This document shows positions 6,421 to 7,052 of a stretch of DNA of 7,052 nt, one piece after another. Numbering within the stretch: position 1 is the first letter of the stretch; each line of letters starts with the position of its first letter. The DNA comes from Candidatus Woesearchaeota archaeon (GTDB taxonomy: Archaea > Nanobdellota > Nanobdellia > Woesearchaeales > GW2011-AR4). The translations under genes and the position numbers were made by a program. The notes beneath the pieces were generated by a model. That model was not told where the DNA came from, did no database searches, and saw only the letters and a program-made list of their open reading frames with translations. Location of the stretch: assembly GCA_016181325.1 (NCBI GenBank), contig JACOZO010000118.1, forward strand, positions 1 to 7,052, given 5' to 3'.

Positions 6421-6944
6421 AATGAGTTCAGCTTTTTGACTAGTTCTTTTGGATTATCTGAATATATAACTTTATTTTTCATATTGTACCTTTCATTGTC
6501 GCAGGTTTCCGCAATTGGGCCAAGCATTTCTGTTATCCCGCCACTTCCGCTAAGCACCCCTATCCGTTTTTTCTCCTGGAAAGCAATGGTAAACTCATTC
6601 AAGGTCCCGATTTGCCCTGCTATTATGATGACAGCATCAGAGCCTTTGACCAAAGGCAGATTCCTTTCCGGTATGCCCAAGCCGGTATATCTCATCTCAG
6701 AAACAGAGTCCGTCGGAAAGCCGTACTTCTTTACATGCTCGCCTTTGTCTTTTGCAGGCGAAATCCCCATAACTTTGCCTTTATTCGCATAAGCCCCTTT
6801 TGCGGCTTCGTAAGGGTAGCCAAGGCAGCCGCCGAACATAATGACATGCTTCTGCCTCGCGATTTCAGCGCCGATTTCCCACGATTTCCGGAGTATATCC
6901 TTTTTTATCGGGCCTATTGAAGTGCCGCAGACTGCTATTTTCAT
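6417..6944 (-). CDS. SLOG-superfamily (LDcluster4, TIGR00725-like) nucleotide-binding protein
   Basis: A 175-residue Rossmann-like protein of the LOG/lysine-decarboxylase-like superfamily, nearest to the TIGR00725/LDcluster4 group. Visible are the first strand KIAVCGTS (2-9), the loop MFGGCLGYPYEAAKGA (36-51), ERNLPLVKGSDAVIIIAG (93-110) and the signature GQIGTLNE (110-117). LOG phosphoribohydrolases have PGGxGTxxE there. Here the Pro is Ala and the second Gly is Gln (Q111), so cytokinin-type nucleotide hydrolysis should not be assumed, although Glu117 is kept. The group includes the Chlamydomonas molybdenum-cofactor carrier protein and relatives of the DprA fold; the common theme is binding of nucleotide-like ligands. 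No signal peptide, so cytosolic. The ATG lies about 26 bases after a TATA box (leaderless). The stop TGA overlaps the ATG of the BtuF-like gene (ATGA), making the two a coupled pair. Confidence 0.86.
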   Translation of the reverse strand: MKIAVCGTSIGPIKKDILRKSWEIGAEIARQKHVIMFGGCLGYPYEAAKGAYANKGKVMGISPAKDKGEHVKKYGFPTDSVSEMRYTGLGIPERNLPLVKGSDAVIIIAGQIGTLNEFTIAFQEKKRIGVLSGSGGITEMLGPIAETCDNERYNMKNKVIYSDNPKELVKKLNSL

Positions 6945-6966
6945 GCAGAAAAGACATCAACAGGGT

Positions 6967-6974
6967 TATTTAAA
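6967..6974 (-). promoter_or_regulatory. TATA box for the SLOG/BtuF-like operon
   Basis: TTTAAATA on the minus strand is centred about 26 bases before the ATG at 6944, so the mRNA should be leaderless. It lies in a 108-base divergent region shared with the plus-strand promoter at 7017-7024. The two TATA boxes are about 50 bases apart and could be co-regulated. Confidence 0.55.
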
Positions 6975-7016
6975 CTTGACTGATTAATAGTAAAGGACTT
7001 TAGTTTTAGGACAAGA

Positions 7017-7024
7017 TTTATATA
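7017..7024 (+). promoter_or_regulatory. TATA box for a plus-strand gene beyond the right edge
   Basis: TTTATATA, preceded by purine-rich ACAAGA as expected for a BRE. The predicted transcription start is around 7043-7048. No start codon follows inside the window: ATG at 7043 is closed at once by TGA at 7049-7051. Confidence 0.55.
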
Positions 7025-7044
7025 GTAGCACATCTCAGAAATAT

Positions 7045-7052
7045 GAGGTGAT
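7045..7052 (+). promoter_or_regulatory. Strong Shine-Dalgarno sequence at the window edge
   Basis: GAGGTGAT matches the sequence complementary to the 3' end of archaeal 16S rRNA. It sits where the transcript from the TATA box at 7017 should begin, so the mRNA leader would start almost exactly with the ribosome binding site. The start codon should lie within roughly 5-10 bases past position 7052. Confidence 0.55.

Noticed and set aside
6436..6792. Plus-strand open frame opposite the SLOG gene
   Set aside because: Low-complexity hydrophobic and Ser/Pro product with no family motif. The minus-strand gene is convincing.
7043..7051. ATG at the right edge as a gene start
   Set aside because: It reads ATG-AGG-TGA and stops after two codons. 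The bases are better explained as the Shine-Dalgarno sequence GAGGTGAT.

Overview
The window looks archaeal. Three genes start where transcription should start: a TATA element (TTTATATA, TTTATAAA or TTTAAATA) is centred about 23 to 27 bases before the start codon, which suggests leaderless mRNAs. The promoter at the right edge is instead followed by an almost complete Shine-Dalgarno sequence. One protein belongs to a methyltransferase family described mainly from archaea (COG2521), and the first gene encodes a surface protein of the Ig-like, C-terminally anchored kind common in archaea. ATA (Ile) and AGG/AGA (Arg) codons are frequent. A DPANN-type lineage such as Woesearchaeota would fit, but that is inference and no rRNA or marker gene is present to settle it.

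Layout, left to right. Positions 2-1174 (+) hold the 3' part of a large surface-protein gene: an Ig/cadherin-like putative-Ig (He_PIG-type) domain, two further beta-rich domains, a linker and a C-terminal membrane anchor. A new promoter (TATA at 1211-1218) then drives two plus-strand genes overlapping by 4 bases (ATGA): an unrecognised 393-residue protein with an HExxH zinc-protease signature (1241-2422) and a COG2521-type SAM-dependent methyltransferase (2419-3252). These converge on four minus-strand genes. From right to left these are a SLOG/LDcluster4 (TIGR00725-like) nucleotide-binding protein (6417-6944) that overlaps by 4 bases a cobalamin-binding-protein-like (BtuF-type) protein without signal peptide (5509-6420); a transglutaminase-like plus TPR protein (4272-5441); and a YgfZ/GcvT-like folate-binding protein (3276-4133). 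A divergent plus-strand promoter with a ribosome binding site sits at the right edge, and its gene lies outside the window.

The genes do not form one pathway. Two tight translational couplings stand out. One pairs the putative metalloprotease with the methyltransferase. The other pairs the SLOG protein with the cytosolic BtuF-like protein, possibly for cofactor (corrinoid or nucleotide-type ligand) handling. YgfZ points to iron-sulfur protein maintenance. I saw no tRNA, rRNA, CRISPR array, insertion sequence or integration site, and no stretch over 300 bases lacks a gene. The most interesting unexplained items are the HExxH protein, the transglutaminase-TPR fusion and the SLOG/BtuF-like pair.
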